64,000 nucleotides of DNA from JBHJHP01 sp042219825 (GCF_042219825.1 NZ_JBHJHQ010000003.1:62001-126000), one strand, 5' to 3'; shown: positions 42,039 through 51,366, counted from the stretch's first letter. Program-made: numbers and translations. The notes: generated by a model not told the origin, from the letters alone.

Positions 42039-42602
42039 ATGGTTGACGACATAATTCACTCAATTCATCCTTTATCGCAACAAAATATTGCAAAGATCAA
42101 AGCTCTGATTGAGTATCAATCAATTCCTAAAGGGGAAGTCTTTATTAAGCTTAACCAAATAAATCGCAGCGAATACTTCCTGATAGAGGGAATTTGCAAA
42201 AGCTTTCTTCATAATCCTGATGGAGAAGAAATTACCATATCTTTTTTTGATGACAACTCTGTTTTATCGCCATATACAACACGTACATCCGGTGAACGAT
42301 CTATTTTAAATTTCAAAGCACTTACAGATATTGAACTTGGCGTTCTTAAAGCTGAAGATTTTGAAGCCTTAATGATTGAAAATCTGGAAATCAGAAGCTT
42401 TGGAAACCAGACCCTGAGAAATGAACTTATGCATAAAATTCAGAAAGAAACCGGACTGGCTACTTTGACTGCTAAGCAGCGATTAATCAATTTCAGACAA
42501 CGGTTCCCTTTACTCGAAAATATGATACCGCATACCGATATAGCCACATTCCTGGGAATTACCAACATATCGCTAAGCAGGCTTAGGAAAGAGCTTATCT
42601 GA
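42039..42602 (+). CDS. Crp/Fnr family transcriptional regulator
   Basis: With the ATG at 42039 the product is 187 aa. A cyclic-nucleotide-binding-like beta-roll (about residues 15-115; IPKGEVFIKLNQINRSEYFLIEG) precedes a C-terminal winged helix-turn-helix with HTDIATFLGITNISLSRLRKEL. There are no cysteines positioned for an Fe-S cluster, so the effector is not obvious. An upstream in-frame TTG at 41991 would add a stretch unlike the family and is not preferred. It may regulate the preceding transporter, whose upstream gap holds a near-FNR palindrome; this is inference. Confidence 0.85.
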   Translation: MVDDIIHSIHPLSQQNIAKIKALIEYQSIPKGEVFIKLNQINRSEYFLIEGICKSFLHNPDGEEITISFFDDNSVLSPYTTRTSGERSILNFKALTDIELGVLKAEDFEALMIENLEIRSFGNQTLRNELMHKIQKETGLATLTAKQRLINFRQRFPLLENMIPHTDIATFLGITNISLSRLRKELI

Positions 42603-42683
42603 CTTGTCTCTTTTTATCAATTGTTAATGGAATAGGATATTATCCACCATAATTTTGTTGTAACACAATCATTTAAACTTTTC

Positions 42684-44099
42684 ATGATGAACAACAAAAT
42701 AAATCCTTACTGGTATTTAGTGGCAGGAATCCTCCTTCAAACAATAACTCATATGACCTTTAGTCTGAGCTTAGCCGCCTGGATTGCATATGCTCCCTTC
42801 ATCGTATTTCTGTATCAAACCTCGGGTATCAAATCCCGTGTTTGGTTTGTTACGGCATTGATGGTTTCCTGGTCTTTAGTAACCGCAAAAATTATTACAC
42901 CTCCACTTAAATTCTATTTCGTGTTCATGTATTCTATTCCTATGACCCTGGTTCAAATTCCGGGATATCTGATCTGGGACAGATTTAAAGCCAGAAGATT
43001 CGGCTACCTTCTTTTCCCTTCTGTAATGACAATAATGGAATGGATACAATACACTTTTACGCCACTGGCCAGTTGGGGAACTGCAGCCTATACCCAAAAT
43101 GACAATCTTGCAATTCTCCAAACGGTATCGTTATTTGGCATGCCAGGCTTAAGCTTTTTAATTTACTGGATCAATATTTCATTTGCCAAAGCTTACTTAA
43201 AAAAATCTAATACCCTATTTACATTATCCGTACCATTCGCAACTCTTGCAGTACTGATTATTTTCGGAGCTATCCGTTTAAATATCTATCATTCCAAATC
43301 TCATGATACAATTTTAGTAGCGGCAGTTGGAACAACCAGTAAAGTAAATGGACTGCCACTCCCATCCGATCAAACAGAAATAAAGGTCCGAAACACATTG
43401 TTTGATGATACAAAAAAAGCAGCGAAAACAGGTGCAAAACTTATTGTTTGGAACGAAGCAGCAACTTATGTGTTACCCGATAATGAACCACGCTGGAAAA
43501 ATGATCTTAAGCAATTGGCCCAAGGGTGTCAAGCTTCTCTCTATGCATCTTATATTGTGCCAATATCCACAGATCCTTTAACATATGAAAATAAATATCT
43601 CTTTATTAATACGGACGGAAGAATTAAAGCCGAGTATCATAAACATGAACCTGTTCCGGGAGAACCAGCAATAAAGGGAAAAGAAGATTTTACAATAAAT
43701 ACTGTGAATCATACCGCAACGGGAGGTGCAATATGTTATGATTATGATTTCCCTTACATCGCAAAACAACTGCGAAAATCAGGAGCAGAATTAGTTGCTC
43801 TACCATCTTCTGACTGGCGTGGTATTGATCCGGTTCATACAAAAATGGCTGCATACCGGGCAATTGAACAAGGCCATTCCATATTGCGATCAACCAGGTT
43901 TGGCCTTTCAGCCGCTATTAATCCATTGGGTGAAATGGTGGGGATGATCAGTAGCTTTGATACAAATGAAAGGTTACTGTTGGCATCATTACCCGCAAAG
44001 AAAATCACATCGGTGTATTCAGTAATAGGAGATTCTTTTATCTATATCCTTTTTATAACCATTCTTCTGGTTTTTATGTCTTTTAAAAACAGAAACTAA
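42684..44099 (+). CDS. Apolipoprotein N-acyltransferase-like protein (nitrilase superfamily)
   Basis: The 471-aa protein has an N-terminal multi-spanning membrane part (about residues 1-205) and a C-terminal carbon-nitrogen hydrolase domain with a full catalytic triad: Glu258 (WNEAA), Lys320 (YHKHEPVPGE) and Cys351 (GGAICYDYDFP), then a last membrane helix. This is the architecture of Lnt, which adds the third acyl chain to lipoproteins in the periplasm. It is a little shorter and more divergent than the usual Lnt (about 510 aa), so it could be a paralogue with a different acyl acceptor. It is not in an operon with other lipoprotein genes. Confidence 0.82.
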   Translation: MMNNKINPYWYLVAGILLQTITHMTFSLSLAAWIAYAPFIVFLYQTSGIKSRVWFVTALMVSWSLVTAKIITPPLKFYFVFMYSIPMTLVQIPGYLIWDRFKARRFGYLLFPSVMTIMEWIQYTFTPLASWGTAAYTQNDNLAILQTVSLFGMPGLSFLIYWINISFAKAYLKKSNTLFTLSVPFATLAVLIIFGAIRLNIYHSKSHDTILVAAVGTTSKVNGLPLPSDQTEIKVRNTLFDDTKKAAKTGAKLIVWNEAATYVLPDNEPRWKNDLKQLAQGCQASLYASYIVPISTDPLTYENKYLFINTDGRIKAEYHKHEPVPGEPAIKGKEDFTINTVNHTATGGAICYDYDFPYIAKQLRKSGAELVALPSSDWRGIDPVHTKMAAYRAIEQGHSILRSTRFGLSAAINPLGEMVGMISSFDTNERLLLASLPAKKITSVYSVIGDSFIYILFITILLVFMSFKNRN

Positions 44100-44316
44100 A
44101 TAACATAACAGGATATCTTTAAATTTAAATATTTGCATTTTTTGCCAGTCGTAATTGATAAGTTGGCTAAATTGCTGAACTCCCTGATTTTTCTCTCACA
44201 ATTGACATTTTGTAAGTTGTTAATCCCTTTTTCAGCCCTTATTATAGATATCAAGTACTATTTAGACTAATTATTTATTTTTAAAACTTTACAGTCTTCT
44301 TTTTGTATAAAGTTGC

Positions 44317-44324
44317 TAAATTTG
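44317..44324 (+). promoter_or_regulatory. Putative -7 element (TAAATTTG) for the suf operon
   Basis: Exact TAnnTTTG, 47 bases before the sufB start. I see no clear -33 TTTG and no obvious IscR or Fur box in the 271-base gap. Confidence 0.5.
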
Positions 44325-44370
44325 CAACTTCTTTTAAGATTAAGTGTTATACTTGAAAATAACAGGTAAT

Positions 44371-45819
44371 ATGGCTGAAGATCAAAATCAATTAATAGAC
44401 AATATAACTCAGAAAGAATATGCTTATGGATTTCATTCCAACATTGAAACTGAGGATATTGGGAAGGGCTTGAACGAGGAGGTAATTCGCATCATTTCTG
44501 CCAAAAAAAATGAACCGGAATGGATGACAGAATTCCGGCTAACCGCATACCGGAACTGGTTAAATATGAAGATGCCGGAATGGGCTCATCTGAAGATTCC
44601 GCCCATCGACTATCAGGATATAATATATTATGCCGCTCCGAAGCAAAAAGCCAAGTTGGAAAGTCTGAATGACGTGGATCCGGATTTACTGGAGACATTC
44701 AATAAACTTGGAATTCCTTTGGAAGAACAGAAAGTTTTATCAGGTGTAGCCGTTGACGCAGTTCTGGACAGTGTTTCGGTAAAAACAACATTCAAAGAAA
44801 CGCTGGCAGATCTGGGCATTATCTTTTGTTCGTTCAGCGAGGCAGTTCAGGAACATCCTGATCTGGTGAAAAAATATATGGGATCGGTTGTCCCTGCAAA
44901 TGATAACTATTTTGCCGCATTAAATTCTGCAGTGTTCAGCGATGGTTCATTCGTTTACATTCCTAAAGGCGTACGTTGCCCAATGGAACTGTCAACCTAT
45001 TTCAGGATCAACGCAATGAATACCGGACAGTTTGAACGGACGCTTATTGTGGCTGATGATGAAAGCTATGTGAGCTATCTGGAAGGCTGCACCGCGCCGA
45101 TGCGGGATGAAAATCAGCTTCATGCGGCTATCGTTGAAATTGTGGTAATGAATGATGCTGAAGTGAAATACAGCACGGTTCAAAACTGGTATCCCGGAGA
45201 TAAAAAGGGCAAAGGTGGTGTTTACAACTTTGTGACCAAACGAGGCATGTGTAAAGGTGATAATTCCAAATTGACCTGGACACAGGTGGAAACAGGGTCT
45301 GCAATCACATGGAAATACCCGAGTACTATTTTAATGGGAAACAACACCAAAGGAGAATTCTATTCCGTGGCAGTCACCAATAACCATCAACAGGCCGATA
45401 CAGGGACCAAGATGGTTCATCTTGGCAAAAACACCAGTAGTATCATTGTTTCCAAGGGAATTTCTGCAGGAGTGAGTGAAAACAGTTATAGGGGTTTGGT
45501 AAGAGTAGGGAAACGTGCTGACAACGCCCGTAACTTTTCACAATGTGATTCTCTGTTACTGGGGGATAAATGTGGCGCTCACACATTTCCGTATATTGAT
45601 GTTAAAAACAATACAGCGGTGGTGGAACACGAAGCCACAACCTCGAAAATCAGTGAAGACCAGATATTTTATTGTAACCAAAGAGGTATTTCTACCGAGG
45701 ATGCCATCGGGCTGATCGTTAACGGATATGCCAAAGAAGTTTTAAATAAACTGCCTATGGAATTTGCAGTTGAAGCGCAGAAATTGCTGCAGATCAGCCT
45801 TGAAGGCAGTGTTGGTTAA
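44371..45819 (+). CDS. sufB: Fe-S cluster assembly protein SufB
   Basis: The 482-aa scaffold subunit assembles Fe-S clusters in the SufBC2D complex. Start is the ATG giving MAEDQNQLIDNI; an in-frame GTG 27 bases upstream lies too near the promoter and is not favoured. Landmarks include FVYIPKGVRCPMELSTYFRIN, the LEGCTAPMRDENQLH stretch with the conserved cysteine, and the C-terminal beta-helix segment GDKCGAHTFPYI. It is the first gene of a suf operon ordered sufB-sufC-sufD-cyclo-ligase-sufS-sufE-DUF59, with sufC starting 25 bases downstream. Confidence 0.96.
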   Translation: MAEDQNQLIDNITQKEYAYGFHSNIETEDIGKGLNEEVIRIISAKKNEPEWMTEFRLTAYRNWLNMKMPEWAHLKIPPIDYQDIIYYAAPKQKAKLESLNDVDPDLLETFNKLGIPLEEQKVLSGVAVDAVLDSVSVKTTFKETLADLGIIFCSFSEAVQEHPDLVKKYMGSVVPANDNYFAALNSAVFSDGSFVYIPKGVRCPMELSTYFRINAMNTGQFERTLIVADDESYVSYLEGCTAPMRDENQLHAAIVEIVVMNDAEVKYSTVQNWYPGDKKGKGGVYNFVTKRGMCKGDNSKLTWTQVETGSAITWKYPSTILMGNNTKGEFYSVAVTNNHQQADTGTKMVHLGKNTSSIIVSKGISAGVSENSYRGLVRVGKRADNARNFSQCDSLLLGDKCGAHTFPYIDVKNNTAVVEHEATTSKISEDQIFYCNQRGISTEDAIGLIVNGYAKEVLNKLPMEFAVEAQKLLQISLEGSVG

Positions 45820-45844
45820 TGATATTGAAGAAAAATTAATTAAA

Positions 45845-46594
45845 ATGTTAAAGATAAAAGATTTACATGCCTCAATCAACGGCAAAGAGATATTAAAAGG
45901 GATCAACCTGGAAGTTAAGGCAGGCGAAGTACATGCCATAATGGGACCCAACGGTTCGGGCAAGAGTACCTTGTCGGCAGTACTTACAGGTAATGAAGCA
46001 TTTGAGGTAACCAAAGGCGAAATTACCTTTAACGGACGGGACATTATGGAGATGTCTCCTGAAGACCGTTCGAGAGAGGGAATGTTTCTGAGTTTTCAGT
46101 ATCCGGTTGAGATTCCGGGTGTAAGCATGGTTAACTTTTTAAGGACAGCCATCAATGAACACCGTAAATACAGAAATGAGGAACCTCTTTCTGCATCTGA
46201 CTTCTTACGGTTAATGCGTGAGAAAAAAGAAATGGTGGAAATGGACTCTAACCTGGCCAACCGTTCGGTAAATGAGGGCTTTTCAGGTGGAGAAAAAAAG
46301 AAAAATGAAATTTTCCAGATGGCGATGCTGAACCCGAAACTGGCCATTTTGGATGAAACTGATTCCGGACTGGATATCGATGCATTAAGAATCGTGGCCA
46401 ACGGCGTTAACAAACTAAAAACAAAAGATAACGCTACCATTGTTATTACACATTACCAGCGTTTACTGGATCATATCGTACCTGATTATGTTCATATTCT
46501 TTACCAGGGGAAAATTGTGAAAACTGCCGGAAAAGAACTGGCTCTGGAACTGGAAGAAAAAGGATATGACTGGATTAAAAAAGCCGTGATTTAA
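45845..46594 (+). CDS. sufC: Fe-S cluster assembly ATPase SufC
   Basis: The 249-aa ABC-type ATPase powers the SufBCD scaffold. The chosen ATG gives MLKIKDLHASING, the normal start; an upstream in-frame start at 45764 would lie inside sufB. Walker A GPNGSGKSTL, the signature FSGGEKKKNEI (SufC-type, with extra lysines) and Walker B AILDETDSGLDIDAL are all intact. No membrane partner is needed, in contrast to transport ABC ATPases. It is followed by sufD after 20 bases. Confidence 0.96.
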   Translation: MLKIKDLHASINGKEILKGINLEVKAGEVHAIMGPNGSGKSTLSAVLTGNEAFEVTKGEITFNGRDIMEMSPEDRSREGMFLSFQYPVEIPGVSMVNFLRTAINEHRKYRNEEPLSASDFLRLMREKKEMVEMDSNLANRSVNEGFSGGEKKKNEIFQMAMLNPKLAILDETDSGLDIDALRIVANGVNKLKTKDNATIVITHYQRLLDHIVPDYVHILYQGKIVKTAGKELALELEEKGYDWIKKAVI

Positions 46595-46614
46595 ACGGGT
46601 AAATTTAATGGATA

Positions 46615-48003
46615 ATGATTGAAACCGTTAAGATAGAAGACGAATATATTGACTTGTGGAAAGAAAACCTGCAACATATCTCCGCACCTTGTCCTGAAGT
46701 ACTGAATGAACCACGGGATGAAGCTGCGGCAAAATTTGCAGAGAAAGGATTTCCGGATACAGGTTTTGAAAATTACGAGAATACAGATATCAAACGTATT
46801 TTTAAACATGAATACGGCATTGATATTACCCCGAGAAATGAATTTGGGTTCAACCTGCATGATGTATTTAAATGCGATGTGCCGGACCTGAATGCGCACC
46901 TTATTTTTACGGTGAACGGCTGGTATTACAAAAAGAATATTCTGCCGGAAAATCTGCCGGAAGGCGTGATAATTTCAAGCATTCTAAAGGCCTCTAAGGA
47001 GTACCCGGAACTGTTTGAGAAGTATTACAATAAACAGGCAATGCTGTCTGATGATCCGATGGTGAACCTGAATACCATGTATGCCCAGGACGGGTTGTTC
47101 ATTTATGTTCCCAAGGGTGTGGTCATTGAAAAACCAATCCAGATCATCAATATTCTCAACAGTAATCAGGATTTGTTTGTCAGTCAGAGAGGGCTTATTA
47201 TTGCCGAAGAAAATTCTGAAGCCAAAATTCTGGTTTGTGATCATACCATGACAGATCAGAGGTATGTAGCTAATCATGTGCGTGAGTTATTTGTAGCTGA
47301 AAACGCAAGGCTGGATTACTACCTGATTGAAAATCAGCACAATTTTGTAAATCAGATCATTTCATCTTTCATTGATCAAAAGGCAGATTCAAATGTGGTA
47401 AGTAATTTTATTACGCTGCATAACGGTTTGACCCGGAATAACACATTCGTAAATCTTGCCGGAGAACATTGCGAAAACCATCTGTATGGTATGGCGCTGA
47501 CCGACAAACGGCAGCACGTGGATAATTTTACAAATGTGGTTCATGCCGTTCCCAATTGTGTAAGCGATGAGTTTTTCAAATATGTACTGGACGATTCATC
47601 ATCAGGTGCTTTCAGAGGAAGGATATATGTGGCAAAAGATGCCCAGAAGACAGAAGCATATCAGACCAATAAAAATATCTGTCTGACGAAGGATGCCAAG
47701 ATGCACACCAAGCCGCAACTTGAGATTTATGCGGATGATGTAAAGTGTAGCCATGGCGCAACCGTTGGACAATTGAATGAAGAGGCGCTGTTTTATTTGC
47801 GTTCACGCGGGATTCCGGAAGCAGAAGCACGTTTACTGCTGATGTTTGCCTTTACCCACGACGTAATTGAAAGTATCAGACTTGAACCTTTGAAAGAGAG
47901 GATTCACGACCTGGTAGAAAAACGTTTCAGAGGTGAGTTGAGTAAATGTGTTGGCTGTGCCATTTGTAATTCGGTGGATACAGATACCTATCACACGCAC
48001 TAA
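46615..48003 (+). CDS. sufD: Fe-S cluster assembly protein SufD
   Basis: The 462-aa paralogue of SufB forms the third arm of the SufBC2D scaffold. It has a helical N-terminus, a long right-handed beta-helix with DGLFIYVPKGVVIEKPIQI and a C-terminal domain with the conserved CSHGATVGQLNEEALFYLRS stretch, including the His implicated in cluster assembly. The last 20 residues contain SKCVGCAICNS, a C-x2-C-x2-C group not found in the enterobacterial protein. It is followed directly by a 5-formyl-THF cyclo-ligase gene three bases downstream. Confidence 0.94.
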   Translation: MIETVKIEDEYIDLWKENLQHISAPCPEVLNEPRDEAAAKFAEKGFPDTGFENYENTDIKRIFKHEYGIDITPRNEFGFNLHDVFKCDVPDLNAHLIFTVNGWYYKKNILPENLPEGVIISSILKASKEYPELFEKYYNKQAMLSDDPMVNLNTMYAQDGLFIYVPKGVVIEKPIQIINILNSNQDLFVSQRGLIIAEENSEAKILVCDHTMTDQRYVANHVRELFVAENARLDYYLIENQHNFVNQIISSFIDQKADSNVVSNFITLHNGLTRNNTFVNLAGEHCENHLYGMALTDKRQHVDNFTNVVHAVPNCVSDEFFKYVLDDSSSGAFRGRIYVAKDAQKTEAYQTNKNICLTKDAKMHTKPQLEIYADDVKCSHGATVGQLNEEALFYLRSRGIPEAEARLLLMFAFTHDVIESIRLEPLKERIHDLVEKRFRGELSKCVGCAICNSVDTDTYHTH

Positions 48004-48006
48004 TAT

Positions 48007-48543
48007 ATGGAAGCATCGAAACCGGAGGTCAGGAAAAAAATAAGGGAAATAACTGCCAGTTTTACCAGGGAAGAAAAGCTTTCCATGTCTGACCGTGCAA
48101 CATACTTACTTGAAAACGATCCGCTGTTTCAAAAAGCGGAAATCGTCGCCTTGTACTGGTCACTGGATGATGAAGTGGACACACACCGTTTTATTGTAAA
48201 ATGGAACGACAAAAAAACGATACTTCTTCCGGTTATTGAAGGTGACAATATATATTTTGCCACTTACGATGGCATGAAAGACATGGTGAAGGAAGACAGA
48301 TTTGGTGTATTGCAACCGGGAAATAACAATATTTACAATATAAAAACCATTGATCTTATTGTAGTTCCGGGTGTGGCATTCGATCAAAAAAACAACCGGC
48401 TGGGGCGAGGCAAAGGATACTACGACAGGGCTCTGAGTTACAGCCAATGTCCCAAAATAGGCATTTGTTTCCCTCATCAGTACATTGAACAGCTCCCGGT
48501 AGATATTCACGATGTGAAAGTTGATAAAGTGTTGTTTGCCTGA
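48007..48543 (+). CDS. 5-formyltetrahydrofolate cyclo-ligase
   Basis: The 178-aa cytoplasmic enzyme converts 5-formyl-THF to 5,10-methenyl-THF with ATP. The family ATP/folate site is evident in LGRGKGYYDRAL near residue 140, together with LIVVPGVAFD, and the early basic RKKIRE helix fits. The gene sits between sufD (three bases) and sufS (47 bases), so it is an insert in the suf operon. The enzyme is not part of Fe-S assembly, and its placement is either accidental or reflects co-regulation of C1 metabolism; that is open. Confidence 0.92.
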   Translation: MEASKPEVRKKIREITASFTREEKLSMSDRATYLLENDPLFQKAEIVALYWSLDDEVDTHRFIVKWNDKKTILLPVIEGDNIYFATYDGMKDMVKEDRFGVLQPGNNNIYNIKTIDLIVVPGVAFDQKNNRLGRGKGYYDRALSYSQCPKIGICFPHQYIEQLPVDIHDVKVDKVLFA

Positions 48544-48569
48544 TATCTTCACGTTTTATTCAGATTATT

Positions 48570-48577
48570 TACCTTTG
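48570..48577 (+). promoter_or_regulatory. Internal promoter element (TACCTTTG) before sufS
   Basis: Exact TAnnTTTG in the 47-base gap ahead of sufS, 13 bases before the ATG. Confidence 0.45.
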
Positions 48578-48590
48578 CAAACTCAGTGTT

Positions 48591-49808
48591 ATGGCTTTAG
48601 ATGTACAAAAAATACGACAGGACTTTCCAATCCTGAAAGAACTGGTTCATGGTAAACCACTGGTTTATCTTGATAATGCAGCTACATCGCAACGTCCGGT
48701 TCAGGTACTGAAAGAAATTGAGGATGCGTATCTGAAGTACAACAGCAACATTCACCGTGGGGTACACCATCTGAGCCAGAAAGCTACCGAGGCGCACGAA
48801 AACTCGCGCGAGGTGATCCGTGAATTTATCAATGCAAAAAGTACCAAAGAGATCATCTTCACCCGAGGGACAACAGAATCCATCAACCTTATCGCATGGT
48901 CTTTTGGCGAACGTTTCTGCGAAAAAGGTGACGAAATCATTATTTCTGCGATGGAACACCACTCAAATATTGTTCCGTGGCAAATGCTGTGTGAGCGCAA
49001 AGAATTAAAGCTTAAAGTTATACCGTTTGATGATTCCGGAACTCTGGATATGGATGCGTTCCAAAACCTGATCTCTCCTAAAACAAAACTGGTTTCTGTG
49101 GCGCATGTTTCCAATACGCTGGGAACGGTGAATCCGATAGAGAAAATTATCAGTATAGCTCACGAAAACAATATTAAAGTATTAATTGACGGTGCACAGT
49201 CAGCACCACACTTCAAACTGGATATGCAGGCTCTGAATGCCGACTTTTTTGTGTTTTCTAGCCATAAAATGTACGGTCCAACCGGAATGGGAGTTTTATA
49301 CGGAAAGGAAGACCTCCTGAATGAACTTCCGCCTTATCAGGGTGGTGGCGAAATGATAGAAACGGTTACGTTCGAGAAGACAACATATAACGAGCTGCCT
49401 TTCAAATTTGAAGCAGGCACACCGGACTTTACAGGATCTGTAGGTTTTGCAGCCGGAATTAAATATATTGAAACGCTCGGTATTGACAGTATTCATGCAT
49501 ACGAGGACGAACTTTTGAAGTATGCAACTGAACAACTGAAGAGCATTCCGGGTTTGAAAATATATGGTGAAGCAGAAATGAAAAGCAGCGTGATATCGTT
49601 TATGGTAAATGGTATTCATCCGTTTGACATGGGAACATTGCTGGACCAGATGGGTATTGCCGTGAGAACCGGGCACCATTGTGCTCAACCCGTTATGGAC
49701 CGGTTTGGTATTTCAGGAACGGTCAGGGCCTCGTTCGCTATCTATAATACTAAAGAAGAGGTCGATACCCTGTTGAACGGAATTAACAGGATTGCAGCCA
49801 TGTTTTAA
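48591..49808 (+). CDS. sufS: Cysteine desulfurase SufS
   Basis: The 405-aa PLP enzyme removes sulfur from cysteine as a persulfide for Fe-S assembly. The PLP-binding Lys226 lies in VFSSHKMYGPTG, the active-site Cys364 in RTGHHCAQPVMDRF, and the N-terminal VYLDNAATSQRP motif is intact. The RxGHHCA context marks the group II (SufS/CsdA) subclass that needs SufE or SufU. SufE is encoded immediately downstream, consistent with this pairing. Confidence 0.96.
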   Translation: MALDVQKIRQDFPILKELVHGKPLVYLDNAATSQRPVQVLKEIEDAYLKYNSNIHRGVHHLSQKATEAHENSREVIREFINAKSTKEIIFTRGTTESINLIAWSFGERFCEKGDEIIISAMEHHSNIVPWQMLCERKELKLKVIPFDDSGTLDMDAFQNLISPKTKLVSVAHVSNTLGTVNPIEKIISIAHENNIKVLIDGAQSAPHFKLDMQALNADFFVFSSHKMYGPTGMGVLYGKEDLLNELPPYQGGGEMIETVTFEKTTYNELPFKFEAGTPDFTGSVGFAAGIKYIETLGIDSIHAYEDELLKYATEQLKSIPGLKIYGEAEMKSSVISFMVNGIHPFDMGTLLDQMGIAVRTGHHCAQPVMDRFGISGTVRASFAIYNTKEEVDTLLNGINRIAAMF

Positions 49809-49823
49809 TAATTATTATCTTTG
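49792..49823 (+). promoter_or_regulatory. Internal promoter TTG-N21-TATCTTTG before sufE
   Basis: TTG at 49792-49794 and an exact TAnnTTTG at 49816-49823 overlap the sufS end and precede sufE by 21 bases. Confidence 0.45.
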
Positions 49824-49844
49824 AACCACAAAAGAGGAGAAAAG

Positions 49845-50267
49845 ATGACAATCAACGAAATACAGGATCAGATAATTGAGGAATTCAGCATTTTTGATGA
49901 TTGGATGGATAAATATGCCTATCTCATCGAAATAGGGAATGGTCTGGATCCGATTGATGAATCCAAAAAGAAAGAACAGAATCTGATTAAGGGCTGTCAG
50001 TCCAAAGTATGGATTGATGCACGTTTCAGGGATGGAAAGATATTTTTCGATGCCGACAGCGATGCCATTATAGTGAAAGGAATTGTGGCGCTTTTGTTAC
50101 GCACACTTTCAGGCCAGAGCCCGAAAGATATTATGGATTCTGATCTTTATTTTATTGAAAAGATTGGATTAAACAACCATCTTTCACCAACGCGAAGCAA
50201 TGGTTTGGTGGCTATGGTTAAACAAATGAAGCTTTACGGATTGGCTTTTAATGCTAAAAACGCTTAA
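49845..50267 (+). CDS. sufE: Sulfur acceptor SufE
   Basis: The 140-aa protein accepts persulfide sulfur from SufS and passes it to SufB. The acceptor Cys51 lies in LIKGCQSKVWI, the family hallmark, and FDDWMDKYAYLIEIG precedes it. Start is the ATG after GAGGAG; an in-frame TTG at 49821 falls within the promoter element and is not used. The 3' neighbour, a DUF59 gene, begins 10 bases downstream. Confidence 0.96.
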   Translation: MTINEIQDQIIEEFSIFDDWMDKYAYLIEIGNGLDPIDESKKKEQNLIKGCQSKVWIDARFRDGKIFFDADSDAIIVKGIVALLLRTLSGQSPKDIMDSDLYFIEKIGLNNHLSPTRSNGLVAMVKQMKLYGLAFNAKNA

Positions 50268-50277
50268 CAAGTTGATT

Positions 50278-50595
50278 ATGGAAAATGAATTTTTGAATAT
50301 TGAGGAGGAGATTGTAAAGCAACTCAAAACGGTTTTCGATCCGGAAATTCCGGTAAACATATATGACCTTGGACTCATCTACAGCATTGATGTTAAGGAT
50401 GATAACAGTGTGGAAATTGAGATGACACTGACTGCTCCGGCATGTCCGGCAGCGGATTTCATTATGGATGAAGTAAATGATAAAGTCAACGCGGTAGATG
50501 GTATAAAAGGTGCAACTGTAAACCTTGTTTTCGATCCGCCATGGGATAAAGATATGATGAGTGAGGAAGCAAGACTTGAACTAGGATTTTTGTAA
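50278..50595 (+). CDS. MIP18/DUF59 family Fe-S assembly protein (SufT-like)
   Basis: The 105-aa protein contains the DUF59 landmarks VFDPEIPVNIYDLGLIYSI and the APACPAAD motif with the conserved Cys56. This family includes SufT and the eukaryotic MIP18 targeting factor, which help to deliver clusters to client proteins. It is the seventh gene of the suf operon. The upstream in-frame start at 50251 would overlap sufE and extend the N-terminus without family support, so the ATG at 50278 is chosen. Confidence 0.92.
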   Translation: MENEFLNIEEEIVKQLKTVFDPEIPVNIYDLGLIYSIDVKDDNSVEIEMTLTAPACPAADFIMDEVNDKVNAVDGIKGATVNLVFDPPWDKDMMSEEARLELGFL

Positions 50596-50610
50596 TAACA
50601 TCAGCCCGCA

Positions 50611-51366
50611 TTGAACACCAAAAAGATATATTTTGCTTCAGATCTCCATTTGGGTGCACCCTACATCACCGATCCGAAACTGCACGAAAAACGGTTTGTG
50701 GATTGGCTGACGTCCATTCAACCAACGGCAAAAGAACTCTTCCTTTTAGGTGATATTTTCGATTTCTGGTGGGAATACAAACGTGTGGTTCCGAGAGGTT
50801 TTGTGCGCTTGCTGGGCAAACTGGCAGAATTTTCTGACAGCGGCATTCCGGTTCATTTTTTTATCGGAAACCATGATATATGGCTCAAAGATTATCTGGA
50901 GAAAGAAATCGGTATGAGCATCCACAGAAAACCAACAGTGTTTGAGCGAAACGGGCTGAAACTGTTCCTGGCGCATGGTGACGGACTGAACGACACATCT
51001 TTGGGATTCAGAATTGTACGGGGAGCATTTCACAGTAAGTTTCTTCAAAAAATGTTCGAAACATTTGTGCATCCGGATCTGGCTATAAAAATCGGACAAA
51101 CCTGGTCCAACAGCAGCCGTAAAAGTCATGACCAGAAACATACAGCAACGTATCTTGGCGAAGATAAAGAACACCTGGTTCAGTATGCAAAAAAACATTT
51201 AAAGGAGAACGACATAAACTTTTATGTTTTCGGGCACAGGCATATCACACTCGACCTGATGCTGACGAAAAATTCAAGAGTTATAATTCTGGGTGACTGG
51301 ATCACCCACTTTTCGTTCGGATCACTGGAAGACAAAACATTTAAGCTCGAATTTTTCGGGCATTGA
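50611..51366 (+). CDS. UDP-2,3-diacylglucosamine diphosphatase-like phosphoesterase (LpxH type)
   Basis: The 251-aa enzyme has the metallophosphoesterase motifs SDLHLG, GDIFDFWWEY, GNHD, LAHGDG and GHRH in order, and the FDFWWE segment typical of LpxH, which splits UDP-diacylglucosamine in lipid A synthesis on the cytoplasmic side. The start codon is TTG: no ATG lies close by and the motif begins at residue 8. It follows the DUF59 gene by 15 bases and its stop overlaps the usable upstream limit of the next ORF. LpxH is likely but a broader phosphoesterase role is possible. Confidence 0.87.
   Translation: MNTKKIYFASDLHLGAPYITDPKLHEKRFVDWLTSIQPTAKELFLLGDIFDFWWEYKRVVPRGFVRLLGKLAEFSDSGIPVHFFIGNHDIWLKDYLEKEIGMSIHRKPTVFERNGLKLFLAHGDGLNDTSLGFRIVRGAFHSKFLQKMFETFVHPDLAIKIGQTWSNSSRKSHDQKHTATYLGEDKEHLVQYAKKHLKENDINFYVFGHRHITLDLMLTKNSRVIILGDWITHFSFGSLEDKTFKLEFFGH

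Noticed and set aside
44344..44370. Earlier GTG start for sufB
   Set aside because: It would add nine residues unlike the SufB N-terminus and lies only 20 bases from the -7 element; the ATG at 44371 fits better.
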